A DNA stretch of 64,000 bases from Kitasatospora phosalacinea (lineage in GTDB: Bacteria > Actinomycetota > Actinomycetes > Streptomycetales > Streptomycetaceae): NCBI RefSeq assembly GCF_030268885.1, contig NZ_BSSA01000016.1:62001-126000 (forward strand), given 5' to 3'. How positions within the stretch are numbered: position 1 is the first letter of the stretch; each line of letters opens with the position of its first letter. The notes below the pieces were generated by a model, which saw only the letters and a program-made list of their open reading frames with translations, ran no database searches and was not told the origin of the DNA. A program made the position numbers and the translations under genes. Below, one piece after another: positions 26,083 to 34,407 of this stretch.

Positions 26083-27159
26083 TCAGCCCTGGGAGTCGCC
26101 GTCCTTGCTGCTGCCGCCGCCGTCCCCGTTGCCGCGGCCCGCGCCGGTGAAGGTGTCGCGGAGCTTGCCGCCGACCGTGCCGACGCCGTTGCCCAGGTCG
26201 CGCAGCAGGCCCATCAGCGGGTCCTTGCTCTCCTTCACCGACTGCGAGTACGACTCGGCGGCGGCCTTCCACTGCGCGCTGACCGAGGCGTCCGGGTCGT
26301 CGCCGCGGCGCGGGTACGCCCCGGCCATGATCGAGCGGTACTCCTCGCTCTCCGCCCACTTCTTCAGCTTGGCCACCCGCACCACCGCGAACGGGTGCGA
26401 CTGCGGCAGCACCTGGAGCAGCTTCAGCACGCTGTCGCGCAGGTCGCCCGCCTTGTCGTACTCGGCGGCCTGCTCCAGGAACGCGTCCACGTTCATCTCG
26501 GCCATGTGGGCGCCGCCGGCCAGCTTCATCAGCGACCGCATCGACGCCTGCAGGTCCTGTCCCGCCAGCAGACCGGCCCGGTCGCTGGACAGCTCCGCCT
26601 TGCGGAACCACTCCTTGAGCGCGGTGATCAGCGCCATGATCGCCAGGTTGCCCAGCGGTATCCAGGCGACCCGGGTCGCCAGGTTGGTGAGGATCAGCAG
26701 CATGGTCTGGTAGACCGCGTGCCCCGACATCGCGTGACCGACCTCGTGGCCGATCACCGCGCGCAGCTCCTCCTCGTCCATCAGCTCGACCAGGCCGGTG
26801 GTGACCACGATCACCGGGGTGTCCATGCCGATGCAGTACGCGTTGACCTTCGGGTCCTGGGAGACGTACAGGTCCGGGACCTTGTCCAGGTCCAGGACGT
26901 ACGCGGCGTCCCGCACCATGTCGTACAGCTCCGGGAACTGGCGCTCCGAGGTCTTGACCGCGGTGGCCAGGAACATCAGGCGCACGCTGCGCTCCGACAC
27001 CAGGCCGGCCAGCTTCTTCAGGACGTCGTCGAAGCCGCTGAGCTTGCGCATCGCCACCAGGCCGGAGCGGTCCGCCGGGTGCTCCCACGCCCGGGTGGAG
27101 ATCTCCGGGAAGCGCTGGCGGCGGCGGCTCGGCGCGGAACCCTTGGTCATGTCGGTCAT
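26083..27159 (-). CDS. M48-family zinc metallopeptidase, membrane-associated
   Basis: 358-residue putative metalloprotease. The zinc motif HEVGH (near residue 136) lies in EELRAVIGHEVGHAMSGHAV. A hydrophobic helix follows (~150-175), and a third zinc-ligand Glu is plausible in the SSDRAGLL segment (family ExxxD). The C-terminal region (~300-358) is Gly/Asp-rich and disordered. The ATG giving MTDMTKGS is preceded by AGGAGAGG at good spacing, so I prefer it over an ATG ten codons upstream. The gene runs opposite to its neighbours. M48 enzymes act in membrane-protein quality control; the substrate here is unknown. Confidence 0.88.
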   Translation of the reverse strand: MTDMTKGSAPSRRRQRFPEISTRAWEHPADRSGLVAMRKLSGFDDVLKKLAGLVSERSVRLMFLATAVKTSERQFPELYDMVRDAAYVLDLDKVPDLYVSQDPKVNAYCIGMDTPVIVVTTGLVELMDEEELRAVIGHEVGHAMSGHAVYQTMLLILTNLATRVAWIPLGNLAIMALITALKEWFRKAELSSDRAGLLAGQDLQASMRSLMKLAGGAHMAEMNVDAFLEQAAEYDKAGDLRDSVLKLLQVLPQSHPFAVVRVAKLKKWAESEEYRSIMAGAYPRRGDDPDASVSAQWKAAAESYSQSVKESKDPLMGLLRDLGNGVGTVGGKLRDTFTGAGRGNGDGGGSSKDGDSQG

Positions 27160-27447
27160 TGAGTACCTCTCCTGGATCGACGCCGGCACCGGCTCCCCGG
27201 CCGGCCCCCGCTGCTTTCCACTTCAACGTCGGTGTGTCCGTACTCGTCCCCGCGGTCACGCTACGCCGTCCGCACCGCCGCGCGGGAGACCCGGGCGGCC
27301 CCGCGGACGCTCCGCCGGGGCCCGTCGTCGGCCCGTCGACGGGTTGCCGCCGGCTCGTCGCCGGTCCGCCGACACCCGGGGGCGCCGGGCCGGGACGGCC
27401 GTAAGCGGGACTACCCTGGCTGTGCCGTACCGAACAAGGAGCCCGTG

Positions 27448-27675
27448 ATGTCCACTGCCGCCCTGGTCCAGCTCGCCGGACCGATCTCCACCGAGAACGG
27501 CCCCGGTCTGTTCCTGCGGTTCATCCTGATCGCCTCCTTCGTCGGAGTCGGCCTGATGGTGTGGGCGCTGGCCCGGGCCAGCCGCGACGGCGCCAAGCGC
27601 GACGCGGCGCGCGAGGCCGCCCGCGAGGCGGAGCGGGCCGGGACGGCCGGGCGCACCGCCGACGACCTGGGCTGA
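27448..27675 (+). CDS. Small single-pass membrane protein
   Basis: 75-residue protein with one transmembrane helix (~23-43, FLRFILIASFVGVGLMVWAL) and a charged Arg/Ala/Glu C-terminal helix. The ATG has AAGGA 8 bases upstream; TACCCT at 27412-27417 is a possible -10. Function unknown. It resembles other small actinobacterial envelope proteins only in general composition. Confidence 0.65.
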   Translation: MSTAALVQLAGPISTENGPGLFLRFILIASFVGVGLMVWALARASRDGAKRDAAREAAREAERAGTAGRTADDLG

Positions 27676-27699
27676 TCCGGGGACGGGGCCGACCCGGGC

Positions 27700-27770
27700 C
27701 GGGCCGGACACCGGCCGGACACCACAGCCGGGCACCGGCCGGACACCAGCCGGGCACCGGCCCGGCGCGG
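27700..27770. repeat. Short degenerate GC-rich repeat
   Basis: The element ACCGGCCGGACACC/ACCAGCCGGGC recurs with small changes about five times between the two small membrane-protein genes. No coding or hairpin role is evident. Confidence 0.6.
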
Positions 27771-27916
27771 GTCGGGTCCGCGTCGACGGCTCATGGGTGG
27801 TCAGACGCGGTGGGCCGCCGCGCGGTTGCGTGTCAGGCCCCCGTACGATGAGCGCGCGGGCCGTACGGTCCGTGACCGCCTGGTCCTCACACCGAGCCGA
27901 GAAGGTCCCGCCGATC

Positions 27917-28066
27917 ATGAGCTCTGCTGCCCTGCCCGCCATCGTCCGCCTCGCCGAGGAGGGCGGTAACCACGACAGCCTCAACCCCCTGCTGACGGGC
28001 GGCTCGGCGCTGTTCATCCTGCTGCTCCTGCTGTTCATCACCACCCGCTTCAACCGCGACCGCTGA
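27917..28066 (+). CDS. Small conserved membrane protein upstream of nadD
   Basis: 49 residues: a polar start (MSSAALPAIVRLAEEGGNHD), then one transmembrane helix (~27-43, SALFILLLLLFITTRF) and a basic end. The ATG has GAGAAGG about 12 bases upstream, and TACGAT (27843-27848) is a possible -10. I recall similarly tiny proteins beside nadD in other streptomycetes; no function is known to me. Confidence 0.65.
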   Translation: MSSAALPAIVRLAEEGGNHDSLNPLLTGGSALFILLLLLFITTRFNRDR

Positions 28067-28267
28067 GCCGCGGCCGACCGGTCGCCCCGACCCGTCGCGC
28101 TGCCGCCCCCTCCGCCGTGCTTCCGTCGCCGTGCGTACGCGACCGTGCGTCCGCGGCCCGGGGCGCCGGGGCGCGGTGAGGTGGGGGGCGGCCGGGAGCG
28201 CGGTGCGGCCGGGGAGCGCCGACGGGCCGAACCCCCGGGACATCCGGGTCGCGTAAGGTGTGGCGCC

Positions 28268-28963
28268 ATGAGAGAGCAGGTCGAGACCTCCGGGACGAAC
28301 GTGGCGCCGGGCACCTCCGCGCCGGGCACCCCGGCGCCGGACGCCACCCCGACACCGGACGGCGGTGCGCGCAGGCGACGGCTGGGCGTGATGGGCGGCA
28401 CCTTCGACCCCATCCACCACGGGCACCTGGTCGCCGCGAGCGAGGTGGCGAGCGCCTTCCAGTTGGACGAGGTGGTCTTCGTCCCCACCGGGCAGCCCTG
28501 GCAGAAGTCCGACCGGCACGTCTCGCCGGCCGAGGACCGCTACCTGATGACGGTGATCGCCACCGCCGAGAACCCGCAGTTCTCGGTCAGCCGGATCGAC
28601 ATCGACCGCAACGGCCCCACCTACACCGTCGACACCCTGCGCGAGCTCCGCAGCCTCCACCCCGACGCCGAACTCTTCTTCATCACCGGCGCCGACGCCC
28701 TCGCCCAGATCATCTCCTGGCGCTCCTCCGAGGAACTCTTCGACCTCGCGCACTTCATCGGCTGCACCCGGCCGGGCCATACTCTCTCCGACACCGGCCT
28801 GCCGGTCGGCGGCGTCTCGCTGGTCGAGGTGCCCGCACTCGCCATCTCCTCCACCGACTGCCGGGTGCGCGTCGCCAAGGGCGAACCCATCTGGTACCTG
28901 GTGCCGGACGGCGTGGTCCGATACATCCACAAGCGGGCGCTGTACGCGTCGGCCCGGCCTTGA
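28268..28963 (+). CDS. nadD: Nicotinate-nucleotide adenylyltransferase
   Basis: 231-residue enzyme that makes nicotinate adenine dinucleotide from nicotinate mononucleotide and ATP in NAD synthesis. The nucleotidyltransferase motif GGTFDPIHHGH is at residues ~43-53, and ISSTDCR, the second signature, lies near residue 198. The first ~38 residues are a Pro/Thr/Gly-rich extension absent from shorter homologues. The ATG is used because TAAGGT (28254-28259) lies 8 bases upstream and no better start exists before the conserved domain. The next gene follows after 19 bases. Confidence 0.95.
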   Translation: MREQVETSGTNVAPGTSAPGTPAPDATPTPDGGARRRRLGVMGGTFDPIHHGHLVAASEVASAFQLDEVVFVPTGQPWQKSDRHVSPAEDRYLMTVIATAENPQFSVSRIDIDRNGPTYTVDTLRELRSLHPDAELFFITGADALAQIISWRSSEELFDLAHFIGCTRPGHTLSDTGLPVGGVSLVEVPALAISSTDCRVRVAKGEPIWYLVPDGVVRYIHKRALYASARP

Positions 28964-28982
28964 TGCCCCCGGGAGGGACGAC

Positions 28983-31088
28983 GTGACCGGAACGTCCGAC
29001 GACCAGAACTGGTTCGGCCAGCAGCCCCCGTCCCGGCCCCGGCGGCCCCAGCAGCCCCAACAGCAGCCCGGCTACTACGAGCAGCAGCAGGGGTACGCGC
29101 AGCAGCAGGGGCAGCAGGGGCAGCAGGGGCAGCAGGGTTACGAGGGGTACGAGGGGTACGACGGCTACGGGCAGGCGCAGCAGGGTTACGGCCAGCAGCA
29201 GTCGTACGGGCAGGGCGGTCAGTACGACCAGTACGGCTCCCCGTACCAGCAGCAGCCCGGAACGTACCCGCAGGACCCCTACGGCGGCGGGCAGCAGGCT
29301 GCGGCGCCCGGGTACCCGGCGCAGGGCTACCAGCAGGGCGGTTACCAGCAGCCCGGGTACGAGCAGTCCGGGTACGAGCAGAGTGGCTACGAGCAGAGTG
29401 GCTACGAGCAGGGCGGTTACGAGCCGCAGGGGTTCGAACGGCGCGGCCACGAGGGGCAGTTCGGCGGGCAGCAGGCGGGCGGGGAGGCGTACGGGCAGCA
29501 GTCCTACGACTCCTACTACGGTCAGCCGCAGCCCGCGCAGGGGCTGCACCAGCAGGGGGCGGCACCGTCCCCGGTGACGGCTCCCGGCCAAGTGCCGGGG
29601 CAGGTGCCCGGTCAGGTGTCCGGGCAGGTCCCGCCGCGGGCGGCGGGGCGTTCGGTGCCTCCGGTGAGCCCGGTGGCCGCGCCCGCGGCCGCAGCGGGTG
29701 CCGTGGTGCCGCCGCGGCCGGGCGCCGGTGCGGGGACCGGGTCGGCGGGGGAGGGGGCGGAGGAGCCGTCCGAGCAGGTCGGCGGGCGGGCGGCCGCGGC
29801 GGCCCGGGCCAAGGCCAAGGGCGGCGACTCGTACACCACGGGCGAGTTCAGCTTCGTCGACGAGCAGACGGAGGAGTCCGAGGACGCGATCGACTGGCTG
29901 AAGTTCGCCGAGTCGCGCAGCGAGGTGCGGGCCGAGCGTCGGCGGCGGTTGCGCAACCGGCTGCTCTCGCTGCTGGTGGCGGTGGTGGTGCTGGCGGTCG
30001 GTGGGACGGGCTACCTGTGGTGGACCGGGAAGCTCGGCGGCGGCGACGACGCGTCCGCGGCGGCCGGTGGCCGGTACGTCAACGTGGTCCACCTGCGCGA
30101 CCCGCAGGGCAAGGTCACCACGGCCCTGCTGGTCGACGACGAGGGCGGGAAGAAGGCGACCGTGCTGCTGCTGCCGGACAACCTGCAGCTGCCCAGCAAC
30201 GGCGCCTCCTCCACCACCACGGTCGGCAAGTCCCTGGACGACATCGGCGCCTCCGCGACCCGCGACGGCCTGTCCGCGGTGCTCGGCGCCAAGGTGGCCG
30301 GCACCTGGCGGCTGGACACCCCGTACCTGCTGCTGCTGGTCTCCCAGCTCGGTGGCGTCAAGGTGGACACCAACGCCGAGGTGCGCGAGGACAACAAGCC
30401 GGACGGCAAGGTGCTTGCCGCGGCGGGCAAGGGCGTCCTGCTGAACGGGCGCGCCGCCGTCGCCTACGCGACCCTGCAGGCGCCCGGGGAGGACCGGGAC
30501 GCCCAGCTCGCCCGCTTCGGACAGGTGATGGCCGCGGTGATCAACACCATGCCGACCACCATGGCCGACGCCACCGACGACGTGCACCGGATGAACTCGG
30601 TCGCCGACCCCTCGCTCCCGGAGAGCGCGCTGGCCGGCGTGCTGGTCAACCTGGCCAAGCAGGCGAAGGCGGGGCACCTGTCCACCGCCAAGCTCACCGC
30701 CAAGCCCGACGGCACGCTGGACGACGCCACGGCGGGCACGCAGGTGAAGGAGATCCTCGGCGGCACCATCGGCAGCGCCAAGGGTACCGGTGGCTCCACC
30801 CGCGTCGCCATGGTCAACGCCTCCGGCAGCGAGGACGCGGGGACGGGCGCGCTGGCCGCGGTCATCAACGCGGGCATGGACGTGCTGCCCTCCAGCGCGA
30901 AGGCTCCCGTGCAGGCGACCTCCGAGATCCGCTACACCGACGACGCCAAGCGGCCCGCGGCCCTCACCCTGGCCACCAGCATGAATCTGCCGGACTCGGT
31001 GGTGAAGAAGGCCACCGAGGCGCAGAACGCGGACCTGGTCCTGGTGATCGGCAAGGACTACCAGCCGCCGGTGCAGAAGTCGCCGTGA
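28983..31088 (+). CDS. LCP/LytR_C-type envelope protein with Gln/Tyr-rich N-terminus
   Basis: 701-residue single-pass membrane protein. Residues ~10-200 are cytoplasmic low complexity, rich in Gln, Tyr, Gly and Pro, with pentapeptide repeats (GYEQS). A transmembrane helix (~325-346) precedes an extracellular domain (~355-565) that looks like a divergent LytR-CpsA-Psr domain (opens VVHLRDPQGKVTTALLV). A LytR_C domain follows (~595-700, RVAMVNASGSEDAGTGALA). LCP enzymes attach glycopolymers to peptidoglycan, but the usual Arg-rich active-site residues are not obvious, so activity is uncertain. The GTG has GGGAGGG upstream. It is probably co-transcribed with nadD; a terminator follows. Confidence 0.82.
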   Translation: MTGTSDDQNWFGQQPPSRPRRPQQPQQQPGYYEQQQGYAQQQGQQGQQGQQGYEGYEGYDGYGQAQQGYGQQQSYGQGGQYDQYGSPYQQQPGTYPQDPYGGGQQAAAPGYPAQGYQQGGYQQPGYEQSGYEQSGYEQSGYEQGGYEPQGFERRGHEGQFGGQQAGGEAYGQQSYDSYYGQPQPAQGLHQQGAAPSPVTAPGQVPGQVPGQVSGQVPPRAAGRSVPPVSPVAAPAAAAGAVVPPRPGAGAGTGSAGEGAEEPSEQVGGRAAAAARAKAKGGDSYTTGEFSFVDEQTEESEDAIDWLKFAESRSEVRAERRRRLRNRLLSLLVAVVVLAVGGTGYLWWTGKLGGGDDASAAAGGRYVNVVHLRDPQGKVTTALLVDDEGGKKATVLLLPDNLQLPSNGASSTTTVGKSLDDIGASATRDGLSAVLGAKVAGTWRLDTPYLLLLVSQLGGVKVDTNAEVREDNKPDGKVLAAAGKGVLLNGRAAVAYATLQAPGEDRDAQLARFGQVMAAVINTMPTTMADATDDVHRMNSVADPSLPESALAGVLVNLAKQAKAGHLSTAKLTAKPDGTLDDATAGTQVKEILGGTIGSAKGTGGSTRVAMVNASGSEDAGTGALAAVINAGMDVLPSSAKAPVQATSEIRYTDDAKRPAALTLATSMNLPDSVVKKATEAQNADLVLVIGKDYQPPVQKSP
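29050..29420 (+). repeat. Gln/Tyr-rich coding repeats
   Basis: Two runs of short in-frame repeats: CAGGGGCAG-type units (~29095-29140, QQG/QGQ) and 15-base GAGCAGNNNGGNTAC units (~29356-29420, GYEQS/G four to five times). Confidence 0.85.
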
Positions 31089-31118
31089 GGACCCGGTAGG
31101 ACGCCGCGAAGGCACGGT

Positions 31119-31153
31119 CGGAGCCCCCGGGCGGAAAACGCTCGGGGGCTCCG
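31119..31153 (+). terminator. Hairpin terminator after the LCP gene
   Basis: A 15-bp stem (31119-31133 with 31139-31153, one G-T pair), loop GAAAA, 30 bases after the stop. rsfS begins 55 bases later, so it must have its own promoter or depend on read-through. Confidence 0.8.
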
Positions 31154-31207
31154 TCGCGTTCGTGAGATCCTGGGAGGGTATCCCCACAGCCGATCCGGAA
31201 GAGCATC

Positions 31208-31645
31208 GTGACCGTCACCGACCGAAGCCAGGAACTCATCACCGTCGCCGCCCAGGCGGCGGCCGACAAGCTGGCGCACGACATCATCGCCTTCGACGTC
31301 AGCGAGGTGCTGTCGATCACCGACGCCTTCCTGATCGCCTCCGCCGCCAACGACCGCCAGGTGCGGGCGATCGCGGAGGAGATCGAGGAGCAGCTGCGCG
31401 AGAAGCTCGACGTCAAGCCGGTGCGCCGGGAGGGCGAGCGCGAGGGCCGCTGGATCCTGCTCGACTACCTGGACATCGTGGTGCACGTCCAGCACTCCGA
31501 GGAGCGCTCCTTCTACTCGCTCGACCGCCTGTGGAAGGACTGCCCCGAGCTGCCGATCCCGGAGGACGCGCTGGCCACCCGCAACCGGCCGGAGAACGCC
31601 GTCACCGACGCCGCCGGCAACGCCGTCTCCGGGGGCGACCTCTGA
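31208..31645 (+). CDS. rsfS: Ribosome silencing factor RsfS
   Basis: 145-residue member of the RsfS/Iojap family, which binds uL14 on the 50S subunit and blocks subunit joining during starvation. Conserved segments are DVSEVLSITDAFLIASAANDRQVRAI (shown in part) and the C-terminal YLDIVVHVQHSEERSFYSLDRLW region (in part). The GTG start has GGAAGAG upstream. The nadD-...-rsfS-phosphatase order is common in actinobacteria. The stop overlaps the probable CTG start of the next gene. Confidence 0.95.
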   Translation: MTVTDRSQELITVAAQAAADKLAHDIIAFDVSEVLSITDAFLIASAANDRQVRAIAEEIEEQLREKLDVKPVRREGEREGRWILLDYLDIVVHVQHSEERSFYSLDRLWKDCPELPIPEDALATRNRPENAVTDAAGNAVSGGDL

Positions 31646-32289
31646 GCCGCTCGGGGGCCTGGCCGCGCATCGTCCTCTGGCGGCACGGCCAGACCTCCTG
31701 GAACCTCGAATCGCGGTTCCAGGGCACCACGGACATCGAGCTCACCGACCAGGGCATCTTCCAGGCCCAGCGGGCGGCCCGACTGCTCGCCGGGCTCCGG
31801 CCCGACCTGCTGGTCTCCTCCGACCTGCAGCGGGCCCGGCGCACCGCCGCCGAGCTCGCCGCGCTCACCGGCCTCGAGGTGCACCACCACGAGGGCCTGC
31901 GGGAGACCTACGCGGGGGAGTGGCAGGGCCTCACCAACGCCGAGATCCGGGCCCGGTACCCGGAGCAGTACGAGGCGTGGGCGAACGGCGAGCAGGTGCG
32001 GCGCGGCGGCGGCGAGCTGGCCACCGAGGTGGCCGACCGGGCCGTCCCGGTGGTGCTGGACGCGGTGGACAAGCTGCCCGAGGGCGGCACCCTGGTGGTG
32101 GTCAGCCACGGCGGCACCATCCGCACCATGATCGGCCGGATGCTGGGCCTGGAGCCGCAGCTGTGGGAGCGCTTCGGCGGCCTCTCCAACTGCTGCTGGT
32201 CGGTGCTCGGCCAGGACTCGCGCGGCTGGCGGCTGCTGGAGCACAACGCGGGCACGCTGCCGCAGCCGGTCATCGGCGACGAGACCTGA
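31642..32289 (+). CDS. Histidine phosphatase (phosphoglycerate-mutase-like), probable CTG start
   Basis: 215 residues if it begins at CTG 31642, which overlaps the rsfS stop as CTGA. Catalytic features of the histidine phosphatase superfamily are LWRHGQTSWN (RHG, phospho-acceptor His near residue 12), SSDLQRARRT and VVSHGGTIR with the second His. No ATG, GTG or TTG lies in frame between the rsfS stop and the RHG motif, and upstream codons belong to the wrong frame of rsfS. GGGGG sits ~7 bases before the CTG. Homologues here usually begin with an overlapping GTGA or ATGA. Substrate is unknown; glucosyl-3-phosphoglycerate phosphatase is one option. Confidence 0.85.
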   Translation: MSRSGAWPRIVLWRHGQTSWNLESRFQGTTDIELTDQGIFQAQRAARLLAGLRPDLLVSSDLQRARRTAAELAALTGLEVHHHEGLRETYAGEWQGLTNAEIRARYPEQYEAWANGEQVRRGGGELATEVADRAVPVVLDAVDKLPEGGTLVVVSHGGTIRTMIGRMLGLEPQLWERFGGLSNCCWSVLGQDSRGWRLLEHNAGTLPQPVIGDET

Positions 32290-32319
32290 GGCGGGGTCCG
32301 ACGGCCGGGCGACCCGGAT

Positions 32320-32349
32320 TTCACAGTTCCGACTCTGACCAGCTAGAGT
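32320..32349 (+). promoter_or_regulatory. Promoter of the tRNA-Ala cluster
   Basis: TTCACA (32320-32325), 18-base spacer, TAGAGT (32344-32349), about 60 bases before the first tRNA-Ala. Confidence 0.6.
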
Positions 32350-32409
32350 CTTCCTCGTTCGCAGCGAGGAACGCAGACGGGAAACCGGGGGCGGGAGTCG
32401 CGGAACTGC

Positions 32410-32482
32410 GGGGCTATAGCTCAGTTGGTAGAGCGATTGCATGGCATGCAATAGGTCAGGAGTTCGATTCTCCTTAGCTCCA
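32410..32482 (+). tRNA. tRNA-Ala(GGC), copy 1
   Basis: 73-base tRNA. The acceptor arm is GGGGCTA with TAGCTCC (one G-T). The anticodon stem ATTGC/GCAAT closes the loop ATGGCAT, so the anticodon is GGC (Ala, codons GCC/GCU). The T-arm contains GTTCGATTC. Discriminator A; no encoded CCA. Confidence 0.95.
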
Positions 32483-32520
32483 CTCCGCACCGGTGGTCCG
32501 TGAGTGGTCGTCAGTGTCGC

Positions 32521-32593
32521 GGGGCTATAGCTCAGTTGGTAGAGCGATTGCATGGCATGCAATAGGTCAGGAGTTCGATTCTCCTTAGCTCCA
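32521..32593 (+). tRNA. tRNA-Ala(GGC), copy 2
   Basis: Identical over all 73 bases to copy 1, 38 bases downstream of it, so probably one transcript with it. A hairpin terminator follows. Confidence 0.95.
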
Positions 32594-32607
32594 CAGCAGT
32601 TCCGCGA

Positions 32608-32634
32608 GGCCGCCACCCGAAGAGGGTGGCGGCC
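32608..32634 (+). terminator. Terminator after tRNA-Ala copy 2
   Basis: A perfect 11-bp stem (32608-32618 with 32624-32634), loop GAAGA. Confidence 0.75.
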
Positions 32635-32735
32635 TTCGGTGTCTCCGGGGAAGGGTCCGCGGGGGAGGGCGTCGCGGGAGGGGATGCCGCGGACGGGCCC
32701 CGGGGAACGGATTAGGGCCGGGGGCGCCGACCGTG

Positions 32736-32741
32736 TACAGT
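32736..32741 (+). promoter_or_regulatory. -10 box for tRNA-Ala copy 3
   Basis: TACAGT about 46 bases before the third tRNA, downstream of the copy 2 terminator. A -35 box is not clear. Confidence 0.4.
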
Positions 32742-32787
32742 TGGCGATGTCGCCGAGGGAAACCGCAGGTGACAGCAGTAAGAGCAT

Positions 32788-32860
32788 GGGGCTATAGCTC
32801 AGTTGGTAGAGCGATTGCATGGCATGCAATAGGTCAGGAGTTCGATTCTCCTTAGCTCCA
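32788..32860 (+). tRNA. tRNA-Ala(GGC), copy 3
   Basis: Identical in sequence to copies 1 and 2. It is separated from copy 2 by 194 bases with a terminator and a possible promoter, so it may be a separate transcription unit. Confidence 0.95.
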
Positions 32861-32872
32861 CAGCAGTCCGGA

Positions 32873-32894
32873 GGCCGTCCCGCGAGGGGCGGCC
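32873..32894 (+). terminator. Terminator after tRNA-Ala copy 3
   Basis: A 9-bp stem (32873-32881 with 32886-32894, one G-T pair), loop GCGA. Confidence 0.65.
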
Positions 32895-32952
32895 TTCGGC
32901 CGTTCACCGGACTTCCCTGCCGGGCGGGCGGCGGGGCCGCTACCGTCGTGCC

Positions 32953-34245
32953 ATGGCCGACCTGGTGCGGAAGCGGAACGACGAGCTCGCCCGGATACTC
33001 CACCAGCTCGGATGGAGCCCGGAGCGGCTGGCCCGCGAGGTGAACGCGGTGCTCCCGAGCGGCATGGCGATCAGTTCCACCGCACCGTACAAGTGGCGCG
33101 ACCGGGGCATGGTGCCGCGCTCGCCGCACGACCAGACCGTCTGCGAGGTGCTGGGCCGCAGCGTCGGCATCGCCGTCACCTACGAGCAGCTCTGGGGGCA
33201 GATGGGCTCCCGCCGCGGCGCGAAGATGCTCTCGCCCCGGTTGCTGACCGACCCGTGGACCGCCGACACCGCGCAGACCGCACTCCGCGAGGCGGGCACC
33301 GACGGCGCACCGGTGCGCCTGACCGACCTGTTCCGCGGCGACGAGCTGGAGCAGGCGGCCCGGCACTGGGCCTCCCCGCCCCCGCCGGTCACCGGCGGGG
33401 AGGGGGCGCTGCGGATCGCCCCCGAGCAGTTGGCCGACCTGCGGCTGTCCTACGACTCCAAGCAGCGGCTGGAACGCACCTACGGCGGCGGCCTGATCCT
33501 CGACCTGGCCAAGGCCGAACTCGCCATGGTGGGAAAGCTGTTGGAACTCGGCAGCTACGACGAACCGCTCGGCCGCGAGCTGTACGGGGCGGCCAGCCGA
33601 CTGGCCCGGCTGGTCGGCTGGGCCAACTACGACATGGGCAACGACGCCGCCGCGCAGCGGGCCTTCGTCGCCGCGCTGCGGGCCGCGCACGTCTCGGGCG
33701 ACCCGCGGCTCGGCGTCGGCGTGGTGGGCTGCCTCGCCGTCCAGGCGACGTACAACTCCGGCGGGCGGGGGCTCGACCCGGTGGCGATGCTCTCCACCGC
33801 GCTGCGCGCCGCGGACGCCGTGCTGACGCCGCGCGAGCGGGCCCTGCAGTTGGGGCGGATCGCCCGGGCGCACGGCCGCAAGGGGGAGCAGATCAGTGCG
33901 GAGGCCGTCGCCGAGCGGGCGTTCCGGGTGCTGGAGGGCGTGGAGGGGCACGGGCAGGAGCGGGCCGACCTGGAGGGCATGGTCGGCGAGGGGTACCTGC
34001 TGCTCGGCGAGCACGAGCAGGCGCGCAGCCTGCTGCTGTCCTCGATCGACTCGCTCTCGGTGGAACGGGCCCGGGCCAAGGCGCTGTTGATGGTGCGCCT
34101 CGCCGATTCCTACCGCCGCACCGGCGAGCGGGCCGAGGCCGAGCGGACCGCGGACCGGGCGCGGCAGCTCGCGGCGGGCATGCAGTCGGCCCGGGTGGCG
34201 CGGGCCCTGCGGGACTTCGACACCGCGATGCGCGCGGAGGCGTAG
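32953..34245 (+). CDS. TPR-like regulatory protein candidate
   Basis: 430-residue cytoplasmic protein. The N-terminal ~80 residues look like a divergent helix-turn-helix (NDELARILHQLGWSPERLAR, then YKWRDRGMVP). Residues ~150-425 are helical with TPR-like repeats (LYGAASRLARLVGWANYDMG; GEGYLLLGEHEQARSLLLSS; ADSYRRTGERAEAERTADRA). This layout is common among streptomycete regulators of differentiation and antibiotic production such as the NsdA type, but I cannot name an orthologue. The ATG is 6 bases after TACCGT (32941-32946), a leaderless arrangement. Confidence 0.72.
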   Translation: MADLVRKRNDELARILHQLGWSPERLAREVNAVLPSGMAISSTAPYKWRDRGMVPRSPHDQTVCEVLGRSVGIAVTYEQLWGQMGSRRGAKMLSPRLLTDPWTADTAQTALREAGTDGAPVRLTDLFRGDELEQAARHWASPPPPVTGGEGALRIAPEQLADLRLSYDSKQRLERTYGGGLILDLAKAELAMVGKLLELGSYDEPLGRELYGAASRLARLVGWANYDMGNDAAAQRAFVAALRAAHVSGDPRLGVGVVGCLAVQATYNSGGRGLDPVAMLSTALRAADAVLTPRERALQLGRIARAHGRKGEQISAEAVAERAFRVLEGVEGHGQERADLEGMVGEGYLLLGEHEQARSLLLSSIDSLSVERARAKALLMVRLADSYRRTGERAEAERTADRARQLAAGMQSARVARALRDFDTAMRAEA

Positions 34246-34320
34246 CGGTGCGCGGAGGCGCGGTGGCAGGCCGTGCGGGGGGTTGACGTGGTGAGGCGAA
34301 AGGGGGTTGAGGGGGTGCGG

Positions 34321-34326
34321 TACCCT
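34321..34326 (+). promoter_or_regulatory. leuS leader -10 box
   Basis: TACCCT ends 6 bases before the ATG of the leader peptide, so the leader would be translated from a leaderless 5' end. Confidence 0.55.
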
Positions 34327-34332
34327 GAGCCC

Positions 34333-34371
34333 ATGCGAACTGTGCGCCTGCTTCTTAGCCGGCCGCGCTGA
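34333..34371 (+). CDS. leuS leader peptide (12 residues)
   Basis: The short frame reads MRTVRLLLSRPR and stops. It contains three consecutive leucine codons, CTG CTT CTT; the last two are rare in this genome. It lies ~110 bases before leuS and ~36 bases before an intrinsic terminator, the classical layout of ribosome-mediated attenuation. When charged Leu-tRNA is scarce, stalling at the Leu codons would favour an alternative fold and read-through into leuS. Confidence 0.7.
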   Translation: MRTVRLLLSRPR

Positions 34372-34407
34372 CCAGGACCGGCTCGAGGGCCGGAGTCGGC
34401 GTGGCGT

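Noticed and set aside
32410..34245. Integrated element at the tRNA-Ala genes
   Set aside because: No integrase, no direct repeat beyond the tRNA copies, and base composition is unchanged.
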